Assembly (NCBI RefSeq): GCF_003097515.1
Contig: NZ_CP029188.1
Location: 1,598,501 to 1,662,500, forward strand
Direction: 5' to 3'
DNA from: Streptomyces tirandamycinicus
GTDB taxonomy: Bacteria > Actinomycetota > Actinomycetes > Streptomycetales > Streptomycetaceae
DNA length: 64,000 nucleotides
The notes beneath the pieces are model-generated. The model saw only the letters and a list, made by a program, of their open reading frames with translations. It was not told the origin of the DNA and made no database searches. Positions 1-9,101 of the stretch are shown piece by piece (within the stretch, counting starts at the first letter, position 1; each line of letters starts with the position of its first letter). Position numbers and translations under genes: made by a program.

Positions 1-734
1 GGACCGGCCGTGCGGAGGTCCGTCAGGGCGTCGCCCGCGCCGAGCCGCTTCACGCCGAGGACGATGCCGAGGACACCGGCCGCGGCCATCAGGGCCCCGA
101 TGACGTCCCACGGCCCTTCGCGGTCCCCCCGGGACTCGGGGAGCAGCCAGCGGCCCACCGGCAGGATCAGCAGCATCAGCGGAATGTTGATCAGGAAGAC
201 CGAGCCCCACCAGAAGTGCTGGACGAGGAAGCCGCCCAGAACCGGACCGGTGGCGGCGCCGACCGCGGCGACCGCGGTCCAGATGCCGATGGCGGTGGCG
301 CGCTCGCGCCGGTCCGGGAAGACGGCCCGGAGTATGGAGAGCGTCGCGGGCATGATCATCGCCCCGCCGACGCCGAGCAGGGCGCGGGCGCCGATGAGCA
401 CCTCGGGCGTGGTGGCCAGTGCGGCGACGGCGGAGGCCACGCCGAAGAGCGCGTAGCCGAGCAGCAGGACACGCCGGCGCCCGACCCGGTCGCCGAGGGT
501 GCCGAAGAGGATCAGCAGCGAGGCGCAGACCAGGGGGTAGGCGTCGACGATCCACAGGAGCTCGACCCCGGAGGGACGGAGGTCCTCCGTGACCGCGGGC
601 ACGGCGACGTGCAGCACGGTGGCGTCGACCGCGACCAGGAGCAGGCTCACGCAGAGGACGAGCAGGACGACCCAGCGGTTGGCACCGCCGCCGGCGGCAC
701 GCGGGCGTGCTCCGGCCGTGGTCCTGCCGAACAT
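1..734 (-). CDS. MFS drug exporter, EmrB/QacA (DHA2) type, 3' end missing
   Basis: This is a membrane exporter that probably moves small toxic molecules out of the cell by proton antiport. The gene runs off the left edge, so only about 244 N-terminal residues are present. After a basic N-terminus the first helix carries VAVDATVLHVAVPA, the usual DHA2 helix-1 signature. This is followed by WIVDAYPLVCASLL, the loop motif GDRVGRRRVLL (MFS motif A) and GPVLGGFLV (the antiporter motif C). The ATG at 734 is preceded by AGGAGGT about 6 nt upstream. It is divergent from the PAP2 gene. The substrate cannot be told from the sequence. No TetR-type regulator is next to it in the window. Confidence 0.9.
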   Translation of the reverse strand, partial: MFGRTTAGARPRAAGGGANRWVVLLVLCVSLLLVAVDATVLHVAVPAVTEDLRPSGVELLWIVDAYPLVCASLLILFGTLGDRVGRRRVLLLGYALFGVASAVAALATTPEVLIGARALLGVGGAMIMPATLSILRAVFPDRRERATAIGIWTAVAAVGAATGPVLGGFLVQHFWWGSVFLINIPLMLLILPVGRWLLPESRGDREGPWDVIGALMAAAGVLGIVLGVKRLGAGDALTDLRTAG

Positions 735-1159
735 GTACGTACCTCCTGCTGGGTCTCTCGCGTCGGTGGGCCCGGCCGGGGGCATGGCCCGGTGGGCGGC
801 CCGGCATCGACGGGCGAGTGATCAGCCAGACTACGCGAGTCCCGGGCGGCGGCGCGTGGTGCACCTCTCACCTCGGCGGGCGCACGGGTGTGGCGTACGC
901 CACGCCGGCCGCCCCCAGGAGAGGGCTGCCCGGCTGCGCCGAACGGCCGCGGAATTCGGTGCGGCAATCCCGTGAAGCGTCACCCACGCCTGCAAACACA
1001 CTTACGGGCATCCGGTGCGTGCAATAGGCATCTCGTCTCCCCGGATTTAGTCCGCCGCACTCTTTCAATGCACCGGCGAGACGCACTCCACATCACATCG
1101 TCATCACGAAGAGCCTGGATCGGCCTGGCCGGACACTCACTCGCTGTAACGTCGATTGG
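735..1159. other. Intergenic region between divergent MFS and PAP2 genes
   Basis: I see no gene in these 425 bases. They hold the two divergent promoters. A TAACGT hexamer at 1147-1152 sits 7 nt before the PAP2 GTG start, which fits a leaderless transcript. The stretch 980-1110 is less GC-rich than its surroundings, as expected for promoter DNA. Confidence 0.5.
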
Positions 1160-2221
1160 GTGCGTACCGACATCTTTGCCCGTCTGGACCGGGAGCCGGA
1201 GCCGCCGAAGATAGAGATCCCGCGGATGAGCCGCACCCGTCTCGCCCTCTTCGGCGGGACTTCGGCGTTCTATCTCGCGATCGTCGTCGCCGTGCTCATC
1301 TCGTCCTGGCTGGTGATCGTCGACTGGAAGGTCATGCTCTTCCGGCCGTATCAGCAGTGGCCCGAACTGCACGCGTTCCTGGACTACTTCGTGGTGCTCG
1401 GCCAGCGCGGCCCGACGGCCGTGATGGTCGCCGCCTGGCTCGGCTGGCGCTCGTGGCGGCAGCACACGCTGCGTCCGCTGCTGGTGCTGGGCGCCGCGCT
1501 GCTGCTGCTGAACACCACGGTGGGCGCGGTCAAGCTGGGCCTGGGCCGGCTGGGCCCCCACTACGCGACGCAGATCGGCTCCGCCGAACTCTTCGCCGGC
1601 GGCGATATATTCCCTTCCGGCCACACCGCCAATGCCGTCGTGACCTGGGGAATCCTCGCCTATCTGGCCACCACCCCGCGGGCCAGGCGGTATCTGTCGG
1701 CCCTGTCCGCCGTGGTCGCCCTGGGCGTGGGACTGACGACCGTCTACCTCGGTACGCACTGGCTCAGCGACGTGCTGCTGGGCTGGGCCGCCGGGCTGCT
1801 GATCCTGCTCGCCCTGCCGTGGTGCGAGCCGCTCATCGGGCGCGTCGAGGACGCCATCCTCTCGCTGCGCGACCGGCTGCGCGCCCGCCGTCTGCCGGTG
1901 CCGTCGCTGCCCGTGGCCTCCGGCGGCCCCCGGCCCGCCATATACCCGCAGCGGCTGCCCGCCGAGAACGGCGGGGAGCCGGTGCGCCACCCGGTGGGCG
2001 CGACGAGCGCCGCCCGTGGGGCGGCGCGGAGCACCGTCGGCAGCGCGGTGGCACCGGCCGGGCAGAAGCCGGCCGGTACGCCGGGCGCGCAGGGCGTGGC
2101 CGCGCCCGCCCGGCACGGGGCGCCCCGTACCTACGCGGTGGCGCGGTCGCCGCACGCGCCCTGGACCCCCGCTCCGGCCGGGAGCAGACGCCCGCCCCGG
2201 TCGCGGCCGTCGGGCGGCTGA
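1160..2221 (+). CDS. PAP2-superfamily membrane phosphatase with altered catalytic motifs
   Basis: This is a polytopic membrane protein of the PAP2 / lipid phosphate phosphatase fold (353 aa). About six hydrophobic segments lie between residues 30 and 220, and the C-terminal ~120 residues are an Ala/Pro/Arg-rich tail. Family motif 2 is intact as PSGH (residues 152-155), and motif 3 keeps H200 and D204. Motif 1 reads KLGLGRLGP, so the second Arg of the usual K-x6-RP is Gly. Motif 3 reads TTVYLGTH, so the usual Arg is Thr. Two phosphate-contacting residues therefore appear to be missing, and activity may be changed or lost. The GTG start follows a TAACGT -10-like box by 7 nt (leaderless). Confidence 0.85.
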   Translation: MRTDIFARLDREPEPPKIEIPRMSRTRLALFGGTSAFYLAIVVAVLISSWLVIVDWKVMLFRPYQQWPELHAFLDYFVVLGQRGPTAVMVAAWLGWRSWRQHTLRPLLVLGAALLLLNTTVGAVKLGLGRLGPHYATQIGSAELFAGGDIFPSGHTANAVVTWGILAYLATTPRARRYLSALSAVVALGVGLTTVYLGTHWLSDVLLGWAAGLLILLALPWCEPLIGRVEDAILSLRDRLRARRLPVPSLPVASGGPRPAIYPQRLPAENGGEPVRHPVGATSAARGAARSTVGSAVAPAGQKPAGTPGAQGVAAPARHGAPRTYAVARSPHAPWTPAPAGSRRPPRSRPSGG

Positions 2222-2250
2222 CGGGCCGCGAGGCCGCGGCGGCGGACACA

Positions 2251-2290
2251 CATGGCGAGGGCCCCGACCGAGGTCGGGGCCCTCGCCATG
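2251..2290. terminator. Perfect stem-loop between convergent genes
   Basis: The arms CATGGCGAGGGCCCCGAC and GTCGGGGCCCTCGCCATG form an 18-bp perfect inverted repeat around the 4-nt centre CGAG. It lies 29 bases after the PAP2 stop, between convergent genes, and probably acts as a bidirectional terminator. There is no T-run, which is usual in Streptomyces. Confidence 0.85.
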
Positions 2291-2417
2291 TCCGGGGGGA
2301 TTCCGGGCCGCTGCAGGGCTGCTTCCGGGCCGCCTCGGGCCGGCCGGGTGGACTGCCGGACCGCTGCAGGGCCACTGCAGGGCTTCTTCCGGGCCGCACC
2401 GCCCGTGGTCGGTACGG

Positions 2418-2633
2418 TCAGCCCGTCCAGCAGCGCACGACCGTGCCGTGGTCGACCTCGAAGTTCAGCCGGCCCTCCAGGTACTCCATGGTGATGACGG
2501 AGCCGGGCGGAAGCGATCTGACGGTGGTCCAGCCGCGGCCGCGGGCGCGGCTCTCGGCCTGGTCGGCGTCGAGGCCGACATAGGTCTCCGGGGCGTCGTC
2601 CGGCTGTCCTTCGGGGATCGGTGTCGGTGCCAT
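2418..2633 (-). CDS. I78-family peptidase inhibitor-like small protein
   Basis: This is a 71-aa acidic protein without a signal peptide. It resembles the potato-inhibitor-like I78 family: the N-terminal YVGLDADQAESRARGRGW part and the C-terminal LNFEVDHGTVVRCWTG part match the usual fold, ending in the conserved R-C-W core. The family inhibits serine peptidases. Actinobacterial members are mostly uncharacterised and cytoplasmic, so the target is unknown. I chose the ATG at 2633 because the protein then starts just before the conserved domain. It converges with the PAP2 gene across the 2251-2290 stem-loop. Confidence 0.7.
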   Translation of the reverse strand: MAPTPIPEGQPDDAPETYVGLDADQAESRARGRGWTTVRSLPPGSVITMEYLEGRLNFEVDHGTVVRCWTG

Positions 2634-3235
2634 GGGAATCACCGTAGGCGGCAGCGGACGGTGACGGAAGGCCGGCCCGCGACCGGCGCAAAACAGTCCG
2701 GATGAGCGGGATCGCAAGTGCTCTTCCGTCCCACATACCCCACCGGTCACACTTCTGTCACAGGTTCACGACAGGCGTTTAGCAGGCCGCCGGGCATCGG
2801 CGCAGGTAATCCGGGGCGTTCGCACAGGAATTCACCCCGAATTCCGGGAACGCCGCCGCACCTCCCCGCCCGGGGCCGCGAACGATTTCCGGCGCGTGTT
2901 TCCCCCGCCGCCCGTACCGCATCAATTCATCACGCCTTATAAACGTCCTACTTCTGGACGAACCGGAAATACGTCCGGCCCGGTTCGAGTGGCTTCCCGG
3001 CGGCTTACGGACGGGTTCGGGACGAGTTCAGCAGGGCCTCAGGACGAGGCCGGGAGGGCTTCCGGTCGGCATCCGGTCGGCTTCGGGACGAGTTCGGGAC
3101 GGCTTCCGGGCAGAGCCGTGAGGGCTCCGAACCCACCGGCGGCTCACCCATGCGCGTATCGTCCATGCGCGTATCGCGCGCGCCCCGCCCCGTGTCCGAC
3201 CGGCCGGTGCGGACCCCCGTGGCTAGCATCGGCCC
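2634..3235. other. Intergenic region upstream of ctaD, with short repeats
   Basis: I find no convincing gene in about 600 bases. Positions 2700-3000 are relatively AT-rich and probably hold the promoters. Between about 3005 and 3110 the phrases TTCGGGACGAGTTC and CTTCCGG(TCGGC) recur several times. At 3148-3176 the 13-mer CATGCGCGTATCG is repeated. These look like short dispersed tandem repeats. Confidence 0.5.
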
Positions 3236-4960
3236 ATGGGCACGGACACCGCCGAGGCCTCCGCCTCACCGGCGCCGGTGCGCCGGCCTGGCCGGGTGGT
3301 CGTGGACTGGCTGACGACCACCGACCACAAGAAGATCGGGCACCTCTATCTCGTCACGTCGTTCGTCTTCTTCCTGATCGCCGGACTGATGGCGATGGTG
3401 ATGCGGGCGGAGCTGGCCCGCCCCGGGCTCCAGATCATGACCAACCAGTCGTTCAACCAGGCGTTCACCCTGCACGGCACGATCATGCTGCTGCTCTTCG
3501 CCACCCCCACCTTCGCCGGCTTCGCCAACGAGATCGTGCCGCTCCAGATCGGCGCCCCGGACGTCGCCTTCCCCCGGCTCAACATGCTCTCGTACTGGCT
3601 GTTCCTCTTCGGCGGGCTGATGGTGCTGGGGTCGCTGCTGGTGCCGTCCGGCCCCGCCGCCTTCGGCTGGACCGCGTACGCGCCGCTCAACAGCCTGGAC
3701 CGCTCCCCCGGTGTCGGCATCGACCTGTGGATCATGGGCCTCGCCCTGTCCGGCTTCGGCACGATCCTCACGTCGGTGAACTTCCTCGCGACGATCATCG
3801 GGATGCGGGCGCCGGGCATGACGATGTTCCGTATGCCGATCTTCACCTGGAACATCCTCTTCACCACGATCCTGGTGCTGGCGGCGTTCCCGGTGCTCGC
3901 CGCCGCGCTGCTGGTGCTGGAGTCCGACCGGCGGTTCGGCTCGGTGGTCTTCGCGTCGGGCAACGGCGGCGCGCTGCTGTGGCAGCACCTGTTCTGGTTC
4001 TTCGGCCACCCCGAGGTCTACATCATCGCGCTGCCGTTCTTCGGCATCGTCACGGAGATCATCCCGGTCTTCTCCCGGAAACCGGTCTTCGGCTATCTGA
4101 CCCTCGTCGGCGCCACCATGGCGATCACCGGCCTCTCGTTGGTGGTGTGGGCCCACCACATGTTCGCCACCGGTGCCGTGCTGCTGCCCTTCTTCTCCCT
4201 GCTGTCGTTCCTCATCGCCGTGCCGACCGGGGTGAAGTTCTTCAACTGGACCGGCACGATGCTCAGGGGCTCGCTGTCGTTCGAGACGCCGATGCTGTGG
4301 GCGGTCGGCTTCCTGGTGTCGTTCCTCCTCGGCGGGCTGACCGGCGTCATCATCGCCTCGCCGCCGATGGACTTCCATGTGACCGACTCGTACTTCATCG
4401 TGGCCCACTTCCACTACACGGTGTTCGGCACGGTCGTCTTCGCGATGTTCGCCGGCTTCTACTTCTGGTGGCCGAAGTTCACCGGCAAGCTCCTCGACGA
4501 GCGCATCGGGAAGATCCACTTCTGGACGCTCTTCCTCGGCTTCCAGGCCACCTTCCTGGTCCAGCACTGGCTGGGGGCCGAGGGGATGCCCCGGCGGTAC
4601 GCCGACTACCTCGCCGCCGACGGCTTCACCACGCTGAACACCGTGTCCACCATCGGCGCCTTCCTGCTGGGCGCGTCCACGCTGCCGTTCCTCTACAACG
4701 TGTGGAAGACCCAGAAGTACGCCGGCAAGGTCACCGTCGACGACCCGTGGGGGTTCGGCCGGTCGCTGGAGTGGGCGACGTCCTGTCCGCCGCCGCGGCA
4801 CAACTTCACCACCCTTCCGCGGGTGCGCTCGGAGTCGCCCGCGTTCGATCTGCACCATCCGGAGTTCGCGCCGCTGCGTCCGGCGGTGCCGGAGTCCCCT
4901 CACGACGACGTCGCCCGGAGGCGTCCACGGCCCGGCCCAGCCGGTCCCGGACCGTCCTGA
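3236..4960 (+). CDS. ctaD: Cytochrome c oxidase subunit I (aa3-type)
   Basis: This is the catalytic subunit of the terminal oxidase, reducing O2 to water and pumping protons in the plasma membrane. The 574-aa length is normal. All metal ligands can be seen: H80 (TLHGTIM) and H393 for heme a, H391 for heme a3, and H258, H307 and H308 for CuB. The His-Tyr pair H258/Y262 (GHPEVY) is present. It stands alone, without ctaC or ctaF beside it, so it may be a second, non-operon copy. The last ~50 codons overlap the tail of the opposite-strand WYL gene by 155 bases; the tail beyond LHHPEFAPL is low in complexity and probably not conserved. Confidence 0.95.
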   Translation: MGTDTAEASASPAPVRRPGRVVVDWLTTTDHKKIGHLYLVTSFVFFLIAGLMAMVMRAELARPGLQIMTNQSFNQAFTLHGTIMLLLFATPTFAGFANEIVPLQIGAPDVAFPRLNMLSYWLFLFGGLMVLGSLLVPSGPAAFGWTAYAPLNSLDRSPGVGIDLWIMGLALSGFGTILTSVNFLATIIGMRAPGMTMFRMPIFTWNILFTTILVLAAFPVLAAALLVLESDRRFGSVVFASGNGGALLWQHLFWFFGHPEVYIIALPFFGIVTEIIPVFSRKPVFGYLTLVGATMAITGLSLVVWAHHMFATGAVLLPFFSLLSFLIAVPTGVKFFNWTGTMLRGSLSFETPMLWAVGFLVSFLLGGLTGVIIASPPMDFHVTDSYFIVAHFHYTVFGTVVFAMFAGFYFWWPKFTGKLLDERIGKIHFWTLFLGFQATFLVQHWLGAEGMPRRYADYLAADGFTTLNTVSTIGAFLLGASTLPFLYNVWKTQKYAGKVTVDDPWGFGRSLEWATSCPPPRHNFTTLPRVRSESPAFDLHHPEFAPLRPAVPESPHDDVARRRPRPGPAGPGPS

Positions 4961-5876
4961 CGTGCTCGGTCAGCTCCGCCGGCTCGACCACCTCGAAGTC
5001 GAAGCCGAGCAGCGCGATGTGAAGGACCATCACCTCCAGGCTCCCGGCGCCGGTGCGCAGCAGACAGCTGCCGGGCCCCTCCGGCTCCAGCACCCCGGCG
5101 GACGGTGACACCACCGCGGCCGCGCGCTCGACGGGTACCAGCAGCCTCACCACCGCCCGCTCCGCGTACGTCGCCGTCGACACGCCCCGGGACACATAGG
5201 CGGCGAGGTCCTCGGCGGGCGGGGTGCGCGGCGGGACACGCGGTCCGTGCGGCGGCGTGGGCGTGACCCGGTCGACGCGGAAGGTACGCCAGTCGTCGCG
5301 GTCCACGTCCCAGGCGACGAGGTACCAGCGGCGCTCGGAGCAGACGAGCCGATGGGGGTCGGCCGTCCGGCGGCCCGCCGAGCCGTGGTGGTCGCGGTAC
5401 TCGAAACGCAGCCGCTCGCCGTCGCGGCAGGCGTTCGCCAGCTCGGTCAGCACGGCGGGATCCACCTGGTCGCGCGGGGCGCGCAGCATCGGCACCGTGA
5501 AGGCGGTGAGCGCGCCGATCCGGCGGCGCAGCCGGTGGGGCAGCACCTGCTCGAGCTTCGCCAGGGCGCGCAGCGAGGTCTCCCCGATGCCCTCGACGCC
5601 GTGCCCCGCTGCGGTGCGCAGCCCGACCGCGACGGCGACGGCCTCCTCGTCGTCGAGCAGCAGGGGCGGCAACTCGGCGCCGGCGCCGAGCCGGTAGCCG
5701 CCGCCGGTGCCGGGGCTCGCGTCGACCGGGTAGCCGAGCTCGCGCAGCCGGTCGACGTCCCGCCGCACGGTGCGGGGGGTGACGCCCAGGCGGTCGGCGA
5801 GCTCGGGCCCCGACCATTCGCGGTGGGCCTGCAACAGGGACAGCAGGCGCAGCAGGCGCGCCGAGGTCTCCAGCAT
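4806..5876 (-). CDS. HTH/WYL-domain transcriptional regulator (YafY type)
   Basis: This is a DNA-binding regulator of 356 aa. Residues 1-60 form a winged helix ([31 protein letters not shown]). The central part is the WYL domain, with RFEYRDHHG and [25 protein letters not shown] domains sense ligands, often nucleic acids or nucleotides, in many stress and defence regulators. Homology normally ends near [15 protein letters not shown]. The last ~45 residues are a low-complexity tail written antisense to the end of ctaD. The ATG at 5876 begins directly at the HTH. No obvious target operon adjoins it. Confidence 0.9.
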   Translation of the reverse strand: MLETSARLLRLLSLLQAHREWSGPELADRLGVTPRTVRRDVDRLRELGYPVDASPGTGGGYRLGAGAELPPLLLDDEEAVAVAVGLRTAAGHGVEGIGETSLRALAKLEQVLPHRLRRRIGALTAFTVPMLRAPRDQVDPAVLTELANACRDGERLRFEYRDHHGSAGRRTADPHRLVCSERRWYLVAWDVDRDDWRTFRVDRVTPTPPHGPRVPPRTPPAEDLAAYVSRGVSTATYAERAVVRLLVPVERAAAVVSPSAGVLEPEGPGSCLLRTGAGSLEVMVLHIALLGFDFEVVEPAELTEHVRTVRDRLGRAVDASGRRRREGTPAPPDAAARTPDGADRTRATPSAPAEGW

Positions 5877-5889
5877 GCGGACGATTGTG

Positions 5890-6045
5890 CCTTCGAACGC
5901 CGAGCAACGCCGCCGAACGACCAGGAACGCCGTCGAACGACCAGGAACGCCGTCGAGCGCTCGGCAACGCCCGGGAACACCGTCGAACGCCTACAGCCGC
6001 CGTCCTGGTCGGGAGGGTCGGGAGGGTCGGGAGGTTCCGGGGCGG
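5890..6045. repeat. Degenerate GAACGCCGTC repeats and a G-run cluster
   Basis: Between the WYL start and the glycosyltransferase stop, the phrase GAACGCCGTCGAACGACCAG and variants recur about five times (5897-5990). Five GGG runs separated by 1-2 bases follow at 6011-6031, spelling a potential G-quadruplex on the plus strand. No gene is seen here. Confidence 0.6.
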
Positions 6046-6064
6046 CGTGCCCCGCCGGGGGCGT

Positions 6065-7348
6065 TCACACCGCCCCTCGCCCGCGGATGACGCCTGCCGC
6101 CCGGTACCGCAGCGCGTACGCCGCGTCGAGGACGGAGCCGCGGGAACGGTGCACCGCGTCCCGGAGCACCGAGCGGGAGCGGCGCCGCCCGCCCCGGGCG
6201 GCCAGCTCGGCGAACAGGGCCTCGTGGCGCTCGGCGATCCGCGCCGGGTCGAACCGCCGGGACGCCTTCAGCGCCGCCGCCCCGGCGCTGCGCCGCAGCC
6301 GGTCGTCGTTGATCAGGGCGAGCAGGGCGCCGGCGACCGCGCCCTCGTCGCCGACGGGCACCAGCAGCCCGTCGACGCCGTCCTCGATGATCTCGCGCGG
6401 CCCGTGCGGGCAGTCGGTGGAGACGACGGGCAGTCCGCAGCGCATCGCCTCCACGATCGTCATGCCGAACGACTCCCGGTCCGAGGTGACCGCGGCGATG
6501 GAGCCCCTGACCCACTCCGGCTCCAGCGGATGGACCGGCCCCATGAGGAAGACGTGGTCGTGCAGACCGAGCCGGGCGATCAGGGCCTGCAGCGCGCCGC
6601 GCTCGTCGCCGGTCGCGTCGCCCCCTCCGTAGATCCGCAGCCGCCAGTCGGGGCGCGCCGCGACGACCCTGGCGAACGCGCCGACCAGCAGGTCGTAGCG
6701 CTTGACCCGGAGCAGCCGGCCGGCCGCGACGACCCACCGGCTGTCCGCGTCCGCTGGGGCGACGGCCGGCGCGGGCACGGCGTTGGGTACGGCCTCGATC
6801 CGGACGTCCGGCAGCCTCAGGCGCGTCCGGTAGGCCCGGGCGTCGGCCTCGGTGACGGTGGTGACCGCGTCGAGCAGGGCGTACCGGTGGGCGATCTCGC
6901 GGCGCAGGCGGTAGCCGTGGCTGTCCAGGGTCAGATGCTCCTGGCCGACCCGGACCGGGCCGCGGGGGGCCTGGCGGGCGATGTGGACGTTGAGGCCGGG
7001 GCGGGTACCGATCACGACGTCCGCCTCCAGGGACTTCAGATGGGCGCCGATGCGCGCGTCGGTGAGGCGGCTGTACTGCTTCCAGCGTCCGTCGCCGCGC
7101 GGGAACACCCGGGCCGGCCGGGTGTAGCCGGGGTCGGTCCCGTCGTACGTGGGGCTGCCCTGGCGCAGGTCGAGGAGGTGACGCAGGGTCACGCCCGGCG
7201 GTGCGCCCAGGGCCGGTTCCGGGCGGTGGCGGAAGACCGACACGATCTCCACGTCGTGCCGCTCGGCGAGGGTGCCGGCGAGGGTGAACGTGGTGCGGAT
7301 GGTCCCGCCGATTCCGTAGGCGTTGTGGAGCAGGAACGAGATGTGCAT
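6065..7348 (-). CDS. Glycosyltransferase family 4 (GT-B fold)
   Basis: This cytosolic or membrane-associated retaining glycosyltransferase of 427 aa transfers a sugar from an NDP-sugar. It starts with the GT-B N-terminal strand and glycine loop (MHISFLLHNAYGIGGTIRT). The C-terminal half holds the donor-site Lys region RLLRVKRYDLLV and the EX7E motif ESFGMTIVEAM. The last ~40 residues are Arg-rich. It is isolated: the repeats at 5890-6045 lie on one side and a phased decamer repeat directly upstream of its start. The acceptor is unknown; polysaccharide or glycolipid synthesis is the general expectation. Confidence 0.9.
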   Translation of the reverse strand: MHISFLLHNAYGIGGTIRTTFTLAGTLAERHDVEIVSVFRHRPEPALGAPPGVTLRHLLDLRQGSPTYDGTDPGYTRPARVFPRGDGRWKQYSRLTDARIGAHLKSLEADVVIGTRPGLNVHIARQAPRGPVRVGQEHLTLDSHGYRLRREIAHRYALLDAVTTVTEADARAYRTRLRLPDVRIEAVPNAVPAPAVAPADADSRWVVAAGRLLRVKRYDLLVGAFARVVAARPDWRLRIYGGGDATGDERGALQALIARLGLHDHVFLMGPVHPLEPEWVRGSIAAVTSDRESFGMTIVEAMRCGLPVVSTDCPHGPREIIEDGVDGLLVPVGDEGAVAGALLALINDDRLRRSAGAAALKASRRFDPARIAERHEALFAELAARGGRRRSRSVLRDAVHRSRGSVLDAAYALRYRAAGVIRGRGAV

Positions 7349-7378
7349 GCGATGCCGCTCCTGGTGGTTCCGTTGCGG

Positions 7379-7460
7379 TTCACGGTGGGTTCACAGCCGT
7401 TCACAGCTGTTCACAGTGTTTTACGGCGGTTCACGGCGGTTCACGGCGGTTCACGGCGGT
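7379..7460. repeat. 10-bp tandem repeat array upstream of glycosyltransferase
   Basis: Seven consecutive 10-mers occupy 7391-7460: TCACAGCCGT, TCACAGCTGT, TCACAGTGTT, TTACGGCGGT, then TCACGGCGGT three times. A degenerate eighth copy precedes them. The array begins about 30 bases upstream of the start of the minus-strand glycosyltransferase. The period equals about one helical turn. Confidence 0.9.
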
Positions 7461-7859
7461 CGGGACGGGATGTCGCCGGGTGCGCGGGGCGGGATGTCGC
7501 CGGGTGCGGGGATCGGGGCTCGGGGCTCGGGGCGGCCGTGGGCGGAGGGTGATCGCCCCCGTCATGTCCCCACTGTGGGCGATCCGGCCGCTCCCGTCCT
7601 GTCGGCATGCCGTCGCCGGGCCCGGCGTGTCGCCGGGTGACCGGGGCCCGTCCTCGCGGTGCCGATGTGCCGCGGCACCCGGACACCGCGGTGTCGAGAT
7701 ATCGAGATGTCGAGGTGTCGTTGTATCGATGTGTCTCTGTGCCGTTCTGTCGGCCCGGCACCGCCGTGGCGTGACTCTTGCCCCGCCTCTCCCGTTGTGC
7801 TCTTCGCGAGCCGGGAACCGCCCGGCGCACCACCACGCACCGAGTCCGAGGAGCAACCC
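7461..7859. other. Repeat-rich intergenic region
   Basis: I see no gene here. It contains a doubled GGGATGTCGCCGGGTGCG (7466-7507), a doubled GGGGCTC (7515-7530) and a string of GTCGAGAT/GTCGAGGT words (7690-7725). The right end carries the promoter and ribosome-binding site of the next gene (GAGGAG at 7848-7853). Confidence 0.5.
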
Positions 7860-8678
7860 GTGCCGCGCATGCTCGACGTCAGCGAGGACGTACGCGCCGA
7901 GATCGGCGACGAAGAAGCCGACCGGCTGCTCGCGGGCGAGAACGCCCCGGGCAGCTACGACTGCACCTCCTGCCGCACCCCGGGCGACTCCGACCAGGAG
8001 CGGACCAGCACCGTGCTGTTCGTCGGGGAGGAGACCGCCGTCCTCGCCTTCGCCCATGCCAGCTGCATCCCCTCCCAGGTCGTCCAGGTCGCCGAGGAGC
8101 AGCTCAAGGGGGCCGTCCGCTCCATCACCGGCGAGGCCGCCGCCCCGGTGGCCCAGCAGCAGTCCGTCCACCCGGGCCACGGTGTGCCCGCCGCTCCGCA
8201 GCAGCAGGCGGTGCTCGGGGTGACCAGCGGCCTGGTCCTGATCGGCGACGAGCTGCACCCCGCGCTCGTCGTGGAGCCGACCGCCCCGATCGCCCGCCCC
8301 GGCAGCCTCGGGGAGGGCGGCGACGACTTCCTGCCGCTGCTGATCGAGCAGGGCTTCCTGCCGGTCTCCACGGTCGACCAGCTGCCCCCCTCGCTGCACG
8401 GCTGGTCGGTGCTACTCGCCATGGGGCAGCTGCACGCCGTGCTGCAGCCGGGCACCGGCGGGAGCGGCCAGGTCGCGTGGTGGCAGGCCCACCAGCCGCT
8501 GCAGGTCACCGACGGCTGGCGCACCGCGGCCAACCGGTCTCACAAGGTCCTGGTCTTCGCCGCCCCGGTCGGCTCGATCGGCCAGCAGCCGCGCGAGGAC
8601 CTGCTCCGTGACGCGCTCGACAAGGCCGCCGCGAACGGCAGGCTGGTCGCCGCCGCGATGCCGCTCGCGGGCACCTGA
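7860..8678 (+). CDS. Conserved hypothetical protein, 272 aa
   Basis: This is a soluble, acidic protein whose function I do not recognise. The N-terminus has a CTSC pair (YDCTSCRTPGD) and later a single Cys in AHASCIPSQVV, which could be redox-active or bind metal. The remainder is alpha/beta without a known motif (LVVEPTAPIARPG, WWQAHQPLQVTDGWR, then a C-terminal helix ending in AAAMPLAGT). A protein of this appearance is common in streptomycetes, but that is from memory. The GTG at 7860 is chosen because GAGGAG lies 6-7 nt upstream. Nothing indicates a signal peptide or a membrane segment. Confidence 0.75.
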   Translation: MPRMLDVSEDVRAEIGDEEADRLLAGENAPGSYDCTSCRTPGDSDQERTSTVLFVGEETAVLAFAHASCIPSQVVQVAEEQLKGAVRSITGEAAAPVAQQQSVHPGHGVPAAPQQQAVLGVTSGLVLIGDELHPALVVEPTAPIARPGSLGEGGDDFLPLLIEQGFLPVSTVDQLPPSLHGWSVLLAMGQLHAVLQPGTGGSGQVAWWQAHQPLQVTDGWRTAANRSHKVLVFAAPVGSIGQQPREDLLRDALDKAAANGRLVAAAMPLAGT

Positions 8679-8805
8679 CGGCCACGGGTCCGCGGCCGCC
8701 GGGTGGCCGGAAGCGCTCCCCGGTGTGCGCCCCCCGTACCCCCGCCGAACTGCGTTTTCCGGGACAGGACCGCATCCGACGGACATCGGGGTCGTTGGCC
8801 TCTAT

Positions 8806-9099
8806 GTGCACACAGACGACCCCATCCGCCGGCCGTACGAGAGCCGGAACGCCTCGGCCACCCCGATCTACGACACGCTGTACTCCGAGTACCGGAGGGC
8901 CTTCCGGGCACTGCCCGGTGACCGTACGGGCGAGGAGGACCTCACCTTCAAGGGATTCGGAACCGGGCTGAACGGCGATGGCGCCGGTCCGGGCGCCGTG
9001 GCCGTGGGCCGGTTCAGCCCCTGGCCGGCCGGTATCCGGCAGCACGCCGGAGGGCTTCACGCCCGCGCGCTGCCGCCCGCACCCCGCAGGGGGCTGTGA
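8806..9099 (+). CDS. Conserved hypothetical protein, 97 aa
   Basis: This is a small soluble protein starting HTDDPIRRPYESRNAS, followed by TPIYDTLYSEYRRAFRALPGDRTGEEDL. Codon third positions are strongly G/C through residue ~65, so the reading frame is convincing even though the function is unknown. The C-terminal 30 residues are low in complexity. The start is uncertain: GTG 8806 is the nearest start codon before the conserved part and has no clear ribosome-binding site. It is followed 2 bases after the stop by a very long stem-loop. Confidence 0.55.
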   Translation: MHTDDPIRRPYESRNASATPIYDTLYSEYRRAFRALPGDRTGEEDLTFKGFGTGLNGDGAGPGAVAVGRFSPWPAGIRQHAGGLHARALPPAPRRGL

Positions 9100-9101
9100 G
9101 G

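Noticed and set aside
3266..4903. Long minus-strand open frame opposite ctaD (545 codons, Glu/Arg/His-rich)
   Set aside because: Antisense shadow produced by high-GC codons of ctaD; no domain and no ribosome-binding site.
7379..7460. Decamer array considered as CRISPR or as plasmid iterons
   Set aside because: Units are 10 bp without spacers, and no replication gene is adjacent.
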